This document shows positions 1 to 5,086 of a DNA stretch of 5,086 nucleotides, one piece after another. Numbering within the stretch: the first letter of the stretch is position 1; every line of letters starts with the position of its first letter. Below the pieces are notes generated by a model. That model was given only the letters and a program-made list of their open reading frames with translations. It did not search any database and was not told the DNA's origin. The translations under genes were made by a program, and so were the position numbers. The stretch is from an uncultured Coriobacteriales bacterium. GTDB taxonomy: Bacteria > Actinomycetota > Coriobacteriia > Coriobacteriales > UMGS124. The stretch covers positions 1 through 5,086 of the forward strand of contig CAKUKJ010000209.1 of assembly GCA_934662525.1 (NCBI GenBank). Reading direction: 5' to 3'.

Positions 1-1
1 T

Positions 2-1183
2 CTACTGCTTGGGAGTCTCGGCGGCCGAAAGAAGCATCTCCAGCGCCTTGTCCACCGCTTGCGCCCTTACCTGGGCCCGCGAGCCCTCGAAGACGCAACG
101 CTCGCTGACCACCGTGCCGTCGGGGCACGCCAGGCCAAAGCAGACGCAACCCAGCGGAGCCTCGGGGGTTGCCCCGCCCGGGCCGGCGACACCTGTCGTG
201 CTCACGGCGTAGTCGCTGCCAAGCCGCAGTTTCGCACCCTGTGCCATGGCGCGTGCCGTTTGCTCGGAGACAACGCCGTCTCGGGCGATTTGCTGGGCGT
301 CGACGCCCAGTGCGCGCACCTTCTCCTCGACCGTGTAGGTGACGGCCCCGCCGCGCACCACGGCAGAGGAGCCGGGCTGCGAAGTGAGGGCTGCGCACAC
401 AAGGCCGCCCGTGCATGATTCGGCCGTGGCGACCGTCAGCCCTTGGCCGTCCAAGACCTCGAGCACCTTGCGAGCCTGCGGATGGTCGCCTTCGACCGTG
501 CCCCACGCGAAGTCTTGCCGCTTGGCGGGCGCGGCCTTGTCGGCGCGCCGGCCCTCCTTTGTGGAGGACTCCCCGAGAAGCGGCCATGCCTTTGCGAAGT
601 AGTCCACCATCGATGCCACGGTGAAGAGGACCGCCGCAAGCATGAGGGCCCAGGCGAGGACCTTGAACCATGCAAGACCCGCAATCTCAGGCGAGAGCAT
701 AAGAATGAACAGGCAGATGGCGACCATGGTCGTGGCCGTCTTGATCTTGCCGAGAATGGAGGCCGCCACCACGACGCCGGCTGAGGCCACGAGCATGCGC
801 AGTCCGCTCACGAGCATCTCTCGGGCCACGATGACCATGGGGACCCAGGCGTCGAGCAGGTCAAGCTGCACGAGGCACAGCAGCGCCGCCACCACGAGGA
901 TTTTGTCGGCGATGGGGTCGATGAACTTGCCAAACACCGTGACCTCGTTGCGAGAGCGCGCGAGGTAGCCGTCGAGCGTGTCGGTCAGGCAGATGAGGCC
1001 GAAGACGACAAGCGAAACGACCGCACGCACGGTGAGCCCTATGGGGTCGGTGCCGAAGAAGGCCTGTTCCCAAGAGGCGAGCAACGCCGCGACAAAGACG
1101 GGGATGAACAGGATGCGGATGACGGTGACGATGTTGGCGGGCGTCCATTCGATGCCGCCGTACACCTTGTTGGGCTTAGACAT
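2..1183 (-). CDS. pgsA: PgsA-CinA fusion: phosphatidylglycerophosphate synthase with C-terminal NMN deamidase domain
   Basis: A 393-residue protein with two complete domains. Residues about 1-200 are a CDP-alcohol phosphotransferase of the PgsA type, which makes phosphatidylglycerophosphate and CMP from CDP-diacylglycerol and glycerol-3-phosphate at the membrane. The full family motif D-x2-D-G-x2-A-R-x8-G-x3-D-x3-D is present (D68, D71, G72, A75, R76, G85, D89, D93), with hydrophobic segments near 18-37, 54-67, 95-107, 112-120, 129-144, 148-164 and 172-192. After a charged linker (about 203-235), residues about 236-390 are the CinA C-terminal/PncC domain, which in characterised members deamidates nicotinamide mononucleotide to nicotinate mononucleotide. 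Visible there are AESCTGG (254-260), the Y283...K288 segment and TGVAGPGG (330-337). The N-terminal CinA domain is absent. The linker has no internal ATG, and its GTG at Val240 lacks a Shine-Dalgarno, so I read one polypeptide. The ATG at 1183 follows GAGG at a 5-base spacing, 11 bases after the rimO stop. Confidence 0.93.
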   Translation of the reverse strand: MSKPNKVYGGIEWTPANIVTVIRILFIPVFVAALLASWEQAFFGTDPIGLTVRAVVSLVVFGLICLTDTLDGYLARSRNEVTVFGKFIDPIADKILVVAALLCLVQLDLLDAWVPMVIVAREMLVSGLRMLVASAGVVVAASILGKIKTATTMVAICLFILMLSPEIAGLAWFKVLAWALMLAAVLFTVASMVDYFAKAWPLLGESSTKEGRRADKAAPAKRQDFAWGTVEGDHPQARKVLEVLDGQGLTVATAESCTGGLVCAALTSQPGSSAVVRGGAVTYTVEEKVRALGVDAQQIARDGVVSEQTARAMAQGAKLRLGSDYAVSTTGVAGPGGATPEAPLGCVCFGLACPDGTVVSERCVFEGSRAQVRAQAVDKALEMLLSAAETPKQ

Positions 1184-1188
1184 GCTTG

Positions 1189-1192
1189 CCTC
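1189..1192 (-). promoter_or_regulatory. Shine-Dalgarno of the pgsA-cinA fusion gene
   Basis: GAGG on the minus strand, 5 bases before the ATG at 1183 and within the 11-base gap after the rimO stop codon. The tight spacing fits co-translation with rimO. Confidence 0.55.
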
Positions 1193-1194
1193 GC

Positions 1195-2526
1195 CTACCC
1201 CACGATATGGCCGAAGAGCTCATAGCACACCGACTCGTCGATCGCGACGTCGACGATCTGGCCCATCTCCACGTCTGCGGCCCCCAGGTGCACGACGCCG
1301 TCGGAGTCGGGAGCCTGGAAGTAGGCACGGCCGAGGATGTCCACGTTGCCCTCGTCATCGACCTCGTGGGCGTCCACGAGCACGCGCACGGTCTGGCCTA
1401 TGCGCTGAGCGGCGCTCGCGAAGCCATATGTCTCTGCGATGTCGACCATAGCCTGCTCGCGCTCGTGTTTGACGCTTTCGTCGAGCTGGTCGGCCATGGT
1501 CGCGGCCTCGGTGCCGTCTTCCTGGGAGTAGGCGAAGACGGAGCAGTAGTCGAACTCCGCGCGCTCGATGAAGTCGACGAGCTCGTCGAACTGATCCTGC
1601 GTTTCGCCCGGGAAGGCGACCAGGGCCGTCGTGCGCAGGGCGATGCCGGGGACCTCTCGGCGCAGGCGGGCGACCACCTCAAGGAACTCCGAGGTGCAGC
1701 CCGTGCGGTTCATGTTTTTCAGAACCTCGGCGTTGCTGTGCTGCAGGGGTATGTCGATGTACTTTACTACTTCGGGCGTGTCGCGGATGGTGGAGACGAG
1801 CTCGTCGGTGAGGCCCTCGGGCTGCAGGTACAGCACGCGCACCCAACCGCCGTAAGGGCGCACCTCCTGCGCCACGGCGCGCAAGAGCCATGGCAGGTTG
1901 TGGCCGCCCGCAAGGTCATGGCCCCAGATGCCGGTGTCCTGGCCGATGAGAACGATCTCCCTCACGCCGCCTTGGAGCAGGTGACGAACTTCGGAGAGGA
2001 TGACCTCGGGCTCGCGGGACTGATAGCGGCCTCTGATGTAGGGAATGGCGCAGAAGGAGCAGAACCTGTCGCAGCCGTCGGATATCTTGACGTAGGCGAA
2101 CGCCGCCTGCACGGTGCGTGCGACCTCAGGCGCCCCCTGCGTCTCGTCCTCCATTCCAAGGACGCGCTTGAGCACGGCGCAGATCTCGTCCTCGCGCTTG
2201 CAGGGCACGAATGCCGCGACGTCGGGCATCTCATGCTCGATTTCGTCGCCGTAGCGCGCCGGGATGCAGCCCGCCATCACAACGGGACAGGTGATGCCGT
2301 GCTCGAGCTTTTCGGCAACGAGAGAGAGCGTCGTCTCGATGCCCTCCTCAACGGCGCTCATGAGAAACGAGCAGGTGTTGACGATGATGACGTCTGCCTG
2401 GTCGGGGTCGTCGACGATTGTGAGCTGGGCGTCGGCTTCGATGAGGGCCCTCATGCGGTCGGAGTCGACCTCGTTCTTGGCGCAGCCAAGTGTGACGAAC
2501 GCGACGTTTTTGGTGGTAGTCTGCAT
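1195..2526 (-). CDS. rimO: Ribosomal protein uS12 (S12) aspartate methylthiotransferase RimO
   Basis: A radical-SAM methylthiotransferase of 443 residues, close to the 441 of E. coli RimO. RimO adds a methylthio group to the beta carbon of a conserved aspartate in ribosomal protein S12 (D88 in E. coli) using two 4Fe-4S clusters. The N-terminal UPF0004 domain carries cluster cysteines C15 (in TLGCAKNEVDSD), C52 (VNTCSF) and C87 (MAGC). The radical-SAM motif C-x3-C-x2-C is C152, C156, C159 (GCDRFCSFCAIP). A TRAM-like domain occupies about residues 370-440, with GRAYFQAPDSDG. The TLGCAKN and IPYIRGR stretches favour RimO over the tRNA enzymes MiaB and MtaB. I start at the ATG at 2526, which has GAAAGG ten bases upstream and places LGC at the usual distance from the N terminus. 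A TTG at 2565 would add 13 residues but has no Shine-Dalgarno. All six cluster cysteines are present, so it should be active. Confidence 0.95.
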   Translation of the reverse strand: MQTTTKNVAFVTLGCAKNEVDSDRMRALIEADAQLTIVDDPDQADVIIVNTCSFLMSAVEEGIETTLSLVAEKLEHGITCPVVMAGCIPARYGDEIEHEMPDVAAFVPCKREDEICAVLKRVLGMEDETQGAPEVARTVQAAFAYVKISDGCDRFCSFCAIPYIRGRYQSREPEVILSEVRHLLQGGVREIVLIGQDTGIWGHDLAGGHNLPWLLRAVAQEVRPYGGWVRVLYLQPEGLTDELVSTIRDTPEVVKYIDIPLQHSNAEVLKNMNRTGCTSEFLEVVARLRREVPGIALRTTALVAFPGETQDQFDELVDFIERAEFDYCSVFAYSQEDGTEAATMADQLDESVKHEREQAMVDIAETYGFASAAQRIGQTVRVLVDAHEVDDEGNVDILGRAYFQAPDSDGVVHLGAADVEMGQIVDVAIDESVCYELFGHIVG

Positions 2527-2573
2527 ATGTTTGAGGCCTTTCAGAGCCTGTCGTGTCGAATTCAAAGGGAAGG
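2527..2573 (-). other. Short gap between yajQ and rimO
   Basis: These 47 bases hold the proposed rimO Shine-Dalgarno. There is no clear terminator and no convincing promoter. If the TTG at 2565 were the rimO start, the gap would shrink to 8 bases, but that start lacks a ribosome binding site. Confidence 0.5.
2537..2542 (-). promoter_or_regulatory. Probable Shine-Dalgarno of rimO (decides the start)
   Basis: GAAAGG on the minus strand, ten bases before the ATG at 2526. It is a moderate match with slightly long spacing. The alternative TTG start at 2565 is preceded by a pyrimidine-rich stretch (CCTTCCCTT) with no Shine-Dalgarno, so this site supports the shorter 443-residue RimO. Confidence 0.55.
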
Positions 2574-3074
2574 TTATCTGTAGTTGGTGAACTGGAGGGG
2601 CTGGCCGTAATCCTGTTCGCGCAAGAACGCGATGACGGATTGCAGGGCGTCTTTGCTCGGTGAGGAAACCTTGAGCTTGTCGCCTTCAACGCTTACCTTA
2701 ACCTTGAACTTTGCGTCGCGCACGTCTTTGCTGATCTTCTTGGCAAGCTCCTGCTCGATGCCTTGCACCACGGTTCCGACGACTCGCACCGTGCCTGCGC
2801 TTGCAGGTTGGGGGTCGGCCCACGAGATGGAAGAGAGGTCTACCTTGCGGCGGATGAGGCGTGTCTGGAACACGTCGACGACCTGCGAGGCCACGAACTC
2901 AGACGGCGCTTGGACGGTCACGACGCCCTTGCCCTTGTCGAGCTCGATGGTGGCGTGCGAGTCTTTCAGGTCATAGCGCTGCACGAGCTCTTTGGACGCC
3001 TGCTGATAGGCGTTGTCCACTTCCTGGATGTCCACTTCGGAAACAACGTCAAAGCTGCTGTCTTTGGATGCCAT
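2574..3074 (-). CDS. yajQ: YajQ family nucleotide/cyclic di-GMP-binding protein (UPF0234)
   Basis: A soluble 166-residue protein matching the YajQ/UPF0234 family in length (usually about 160-165) and along its whole sequence. The N-terminal signature SFDVVSEVDIQEVDNA lies at 7-22, the mid-protein GIEQELAKKI at 105-114, and the C-terminal GQPLQFTNYR at 157-166. The family folds as two ferredoxin-like halves. Members have been reported to bind nucleotides or RNA, and the Xanthomonas homologue binds cyclic di-GMP and works with a transcription factor. Nothing here tells which role applies. The loop that reads TGKSRDDLQ in E. coli is SSPSKDALQ here (137-145), so basic and acidic positions have changed. 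The start is secure: AAGGAGG sits 5 bases before the ATG. It lies 68 bases after the rodZ-like stop and 47 bases before the rimO ATG, with no clear terminator on either side, so it is probably co-transcribed. Confidence 0.93.
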   Translation of the reverse strand: MASKDSSFDVVSEVDIQEVDNAYQQASKELVQRYDLKDSHATIELDKGKGVVTVQAPSEFVASQVVDVFQTRLIRRKVDLSSISWADPQPASAGTVRVVGTVVQGIEQELAKKISKDVRDAKFKVKVSVEGDKLKVSSPSKDALQSVIAFLREQDYGQPLQFTNYR

Positions 3075-3142
3075 GTCTTCCTCCTTGGTTCTGGGCGCAA
3101 AGGCCCGGCTTGTCTGTTCTCTTGAAGAGGCGCCTTAGCGCG
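3075..3142 (-). other. Short gap between the rodZ-like gene and yajQ
   Basis: These 68 bases contain the yajQ Shine-Dalgarno and two minor 4-bp inverted repeats: GCGC/GCGC with a TAAG loop just after the stop (3130-3141), and GGGC/GCCC with a 6-base loop. Neither is followed by a T run, so I do not call a terminator. I see no confident -35/-10 pair. Read-through from the rodZ-like gene is the simplest reading. Confidence 0.5.
3080..3086 (-). promoter_or_regulatory. Strong Shine-Dalgarno of yajQ
   Basis: AAGGAGG on the minus strand, followed by 5 bases (AAGAC) and the ATG at 3074. This is the nearest to consensus of the ribosome binding sites in the window and fixes the yajQ start. Confidence 0.85.
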
Positions 3143-4558
3143 TCAGTAGGAGCCGTCCTCTTCGTCGGAGGATTCGTCGCCGTCCGAGTAGGCTGAATCG
3201 TCCTGATAGTCGCCCGACCCATCGGAGCCGTCGTCCGACCCGTCGGACTGAGACGAGTCGTCGGTCGCGGCGGGTTCCTGGGCCCACTGGTCTTGCGGCA
3301 CGTTGGCATTCAAGACGTACATGCCGTTTGAGATGGTCGGCGTCACTTGCGTGCCGTTGATGGACACCGTCACGCCCGTCGCGTCGCTGAGGGTGATGGC
3401 GAGCGTGCGGCCCACAGTCCACTCAAGGCTTGCGCCAGGCTGGAGGTTGTCGGCGTAGACCGAGGCCCCGTCAACCGTGACCTCCGCCCATACGGTGTTG
3501 GCCGCGTCGGCAGCGAACGCCAGCGTCGCCGTCGAGTTGACGGGGATGGCGTCGAGGTCGATGCCTGAGGGATTGAGCTTCGTCGTGTCGACGATTGTGC
3601 TCGGCTGAGTGGTTTGCGAGGCGCCGCCAGAGACCGTGGTGACCGGGATGGACGTGCTGCCCGCAGCGTCAGACGCCTTGCTTGCGCATGAGCTCACGGC
3701 CACGGCCACGACCACGACGAGCACGATTGCGAGCACGCCGATGAAGATGAGCATCGTGCGTCTGTCGGCTCGGATGGCGTCGAGCACGCCCCAGAAGACC
3801 TCGGAGAGGCTCTGTTGCGTGGAGTGAGACGTTTGGTTGCGTCCGCCCGACCTGCCGCCGCTGCCGCCCTCGTAACCGCTGTCGATGTTGAGCGGTTCGG
3901 CGGTCTCGCGTTGACGGGAACCCGTGGGGCGGGGTCGGCCAGGCGCGGACGGCGCCCCCGGCCTATCCCGACGAGGCAGGGGCCTTTCTCCCATCGTTTG
4001 ACGGGCGCTTGGAGACGACGGCGTCGGGCGGCGCGAGGCCGTCGAGTTGGCCGCGCGAGGCGAACCCGCGCGCACGGCGTCAGGGCGTTCCCCTGAAAAG
4101 TTTGCCGCTCCGCCGCGAGAAGAGGGGGCCGGCCTCTCATTGCTTGAAACCCTGCCAAGCGAAGGCGGCCTGGATTCTCTGTCGTGCAAGCCCTGGGACG
4201 AGGGATGCGTCTGCCGCTGGCCCGCGCGGTCTAAACGAGAGCCGTCTCGTTTGCCGGTGGACAGGGCCTTGTCACGAGCCGCATGCTCCTGCTGGCGCGC
4301 CTCGTATTCGTTGCGCTGCTCCTCATAGAGGCGCAGAACCTCGGGGGTGTTGAGGCCCAGGTAGCGTGCGTATGACCTTATCGAGGCGCGTGCGTACCCT
4401 TCGGGGGGCATGGCGTCGAAGTCGGTGTACTCGATTGCCTCGATGACGCGTTGACGCAACTTGGTGTCGGCCGCCGCCCTCTCGAGGGAGATACCGAGCT
4501 CTTTGCGTCGTCTCGCGAGATATGTGCCTACGGGTTGCAAGTTTGGCATCTGTTGCAT
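3143..4558 (-). CDS. rodZ: RodZ-like membrane protein (HTH, one transmembrane span, DUF4115-like outer domain)
   Basis: A 471-residue bitopic membrane protein with RodZ architecture. Residues about 9-80 are the RodZ-type HTH_25 domain (VGTYLARRRKELGISLERAA; later IRSYARYLGL at 60-69). Residues 86-250 are disordered and rich in Arg, Pro, Ser and Gly. One membrane helix spans about 268-289, with RADRR just before it (positive inside). An outer domain at about 345-420 resembles DUF4115/RodZ-C (VWAEVTVDG, ASLEW, VSINGTQV). The protein ends in an acidic Ser/Asp tail (431-471). RodZ anchors MreB filaments and links them to wall synthesis in rods. In Gram-positives, relatives often sit next to pgsA. 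The aromatic matching E. coli Y64, an MreB contact, is Ser59 here, while Y55 matches F60. I chose the ATG at 4558, which shares its A with the ftsK TGA (TGATG) and has GGAG 4 bases upstream. A GTG at 4561 and an ATG at 4549 are alternatives. Its role with or without MreB is unproven. Confidence 0.85.
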   Translation of the reverse strand: MQQMPNLQPVGTYLARRRKELGISLERAAADTKLRQRVIEAIEYTDFDAMPPEGYARASIRSYARYLGLNTPEVLRLYEEQRNEYEARQQEHAARDKALSTGKRDGSRLDRAGQRQTHPSSQGLHDRESRPPSLGRVSSNERPAPSSRGGAANFSGERPDAVRAGSPRAANSTASRRPTPSSPSARQTMGERPLPRRDRPGAPSAPGRPRPTGSRQRETAEPLNIDSGYEGGSGGRSGGRNQTSHSTQQSLSEVFWGVLDAIRADRRTMLIFIGVLAIVLVVVVAVAVSSCASKASDAAGSTSIPVTTVSGGASQTTQPSTIVDTTKLNPSGIDLDAIPVNSTATLAFAADAANTVWAEVTVDGASVYADNLQPGASLEWTVGRTLAITLSDATGVTVSINGTQVTPTISNGMYVLNANVPQDQWAQEPAATDDSSQSDGSDDGSDGSGDYQDDSAYSDGDESSDEEDGSY

Positions 4559-5086
4559 CACTCTCCAGACGGTGTGCTGGCGCTACGGAGGGTCTCGAGT
4601 TCGTCGAGGTCTGCCACAAGGACGTCGCGGGGCTTCGATCCCCTGGCCGGACCCACGACCCCCATTTCCTCAAGCATGTCCATGACGCGGCCCGCGCGCG
4701 CATAGCCGAGCTTCATGCGGCGCTGCAGCATCGAGGTGGAGCCGAGCTGATTTTCTACCACGAGTTTCGCCGCCTCCCAAGCCAGGGGGTCGTCATCATT
4801 GCCTGCATCATGGGATGTTGCGGCGGGGCCGGTCGCATCGACCGAGGTGTCGAGCGACAGCTGAGCGCCGGTGCCGGGCATGGGGGCCATGGCGCAGGGT
4901 CTGGCGGCGGGCTGGGCCTTGATATGGGCCAGGATCGCCGACTTCTCCTCGTCGGTGATGTTGCAGCCTTGGATGCGTCGGGGAATGTCGCCGTGCGCGG
5001 CCTCCAGGTACAGCATGTCGCCATGGGGCAGAAGCTTCTCTGCGCCCTTCTGGTCGATGATGATCTGCGAGTCGGTACCCTTGGAG
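4558..5086 (-). CDS. ftsK: FtsK/SpoIIIE DNA translocase, C-terminal part (5' end outside the window)
   Basis: The last 175 complete codons of an FtsK/SpoIIIE-family translocase; the start lies beyond 5086, so this is a window truncation, not a broken gene. FtsK is a septal hexameric ATPase that pumps DNA to clear the closing septum and, in many bacteria, activates XerCD at dif. The upstream end reads IIIDQKGAEKLL then GDMLYLE, the conserved tail of the motor domain; the Walker motifs are outside. A low-complexity linker follows (roughly 4790-4900). Then comes the gamma winged-helix domain (about 4612-4790), with STSMLQRRMKLGYARAGRV, EEMGVVGP and GSKPRDVLV. In E. coli and B. subtilis this domain reads polar guide sequences (KOPS/SRS) and sets translocation direction. 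About 18 residues follow it before the TGA at 4560-4558. That stop overlaps the rodZ-like ATG by one base, suggesting translational coupling. Confidence 0.94.
   Translation of the reverse strand, partial: SKGTDSQIIIDQKGAEKLLPHGDMLYLEAAHGDIPRRIQGCNITDEEKSAILAHIKAQPAARPCAMAPMPGTGAQLSLDTSVDATGPAATSHDAGNDDDPLAWEAAKLVVENQLGSTSMLQRRMKLGYARAGRVMDMLEEMGVVGPARGSKPRDVLVADLDELETLRSASTPSGE
4563..4566 (-). promoter_or_regulatory. Shine-Dalgarno for the rodZ-like gene, inside the ftsK 3' end
   Basis: On the minus strand, GGAG lies 4 bases before the ATG at 4558. It is only 1 base before the GTG at 4561 and 13 bases before the in-frame ATG at 4549. Spacing therefore favours the ATG that overlaps the ftsK stop. 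Because the site is inside translated ftsK, ribosomes finishing ftsK may help start the next gene. Confidence 0.55.

Noticed and set aside
59..418. Plus-strand open frames opposite the CinA domain.
   Set aside because: In register with the pgsA-cinA codons and open for the same codon-bias reason. No ribosome binding site or recognisable protein family is visible.
2533..2548. Possible hairpin (AGGCT paired with GGCCT, including one G-T pair) covering the rimO Shine-Dalgarno.
   Set aside because: About five pairs including a wobble; too weak to claim regulation.
2527..2565. Longer RimO starting at the TTG at 2565.
   Set aside because: There is no Shine-Dalgarno upstream, and the 13 extra residues (NSTRQALKGLK and neighbours) have no match to the RimO N terminus that I know. 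The ATG at 2526 fits family length better.
1186..2583. A 465-codon open frame on the plus strand opposite the whole of rimO.
   Set aside because: It is in register with the rimO codons, so its stops would correspond to rimO codons TTA, CTA and TCA, which are rare in GC-rich genes. Its product is rich in Val, Asp, His, Ala and Leu with no domain I recognise, while rimO on the other strand has all six cluster cysteines. It is a composition shadow, though an automatic annotation could wrongly pick it.
3119..3141. Palindrome CTCTTGAAGAG and the GCGC-CTTA-GCGC hairpin after the rodZ-like stop as a terminator or operator.
   Set aside because: The first has only a one-base centre, so little stem can form as RNA. 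The second has a 4-bp stem and no T run. Both are too small to separate from chance.
3674..3757. Cys291 after the hydrophobic segment of the RodZ-like protein (AVSSC) as a lipoprotein lipobox.
   Set aside because: The hydrophobic segment is internal, after about 267 residues, not an N-terminal signal peptide, and the RodZ architecture explains it as a membrane anchor.
1..5086. Mobile element, defence system, CRISPR array, tRNA or other undescribed system.
   Set aside because: Nearly all bases are explained by five conserved housekeeping genes with uniform strand and composition. I found no direct repeats, integrase or transposase motifs, or tRNA-like cloverleaf by eye.

Overview
The window is a compact block of five conserved bacterial genes, all on the minus strand and read from high to low coordinates. 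The order is the 3' end of ftsK (DNA translocase), a rodZ-like HTH-membrane gene, yajQ, rimO, and a pgsA-cinA fusion. High GC by eye, near-absence of Leu TTA/CTA and Ser TCA codons across long stretches, and the gene order all point to a high-GC Gram-positive. The combination of a RodZ-type protein, YajQ and a fused PgsA-CinA makes a Coriobacteriia member (Eggerthella/Olsenella/Collinsella-like) my best guess. That is an inference at about 0.6, not something the sequence proves.

Layout: 5086-4558 is the C-terminal part of FtsK, covering the end of the motor domain, a linker and the DNA-reading gamma winged helix. It ends in a TGATG stop/start overlap with rodZ (4558-3143), whose product has an N-terminal RodZ HTH, a long Arg/Pro/Ser-rich linker, one membrane span, a DUF4115-like outer domain and an acidic Ser/Asp tail. 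After 68 bases comes yajQ (3074-2574) with a near-consensus Shine-Dalgarno, then 47 bases, then rimO (2526-1195), then 11 bases and the pgsA-cinA fusion (1183-2), which ends one base from the window edge. No gap exceeds 70 bases, and I see no convincing terminator, promoter, tRNA, repeat array, mobile element or CRISPR. The block is probably one transcript, with its promoter upstream of the window, in or before ftsK.

The genes cover chromosome segregation at the septum (FtsK), cell shape or wall-growth scaffolding (RodZ-like), nucleotide/RNA-binding or c-di-GMP signalling (YajQ), ribosomal protein S12 modification (RimO), anionic phospholipid synthesis (PgsA) and pyridine nucleotide recycling (CinA/PncC domain). 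From memory, similar ftsK/spoIIIE - rodZ-like - (rimO) - pgsA - cinA - recA neighbourhoods occur in Firmicutes and Actinobacteria, so recA may lie just beyond position 1.

I do not see an undescribed multi-gene system here. The points most worth a second look are the PgsA-CinA fusion, the loss of one aromatic residue at the expected MreB-contact position of the RodZ-like HTH, and the opposite-charge low-complexity segments on the two sides of that protein's membrane span.
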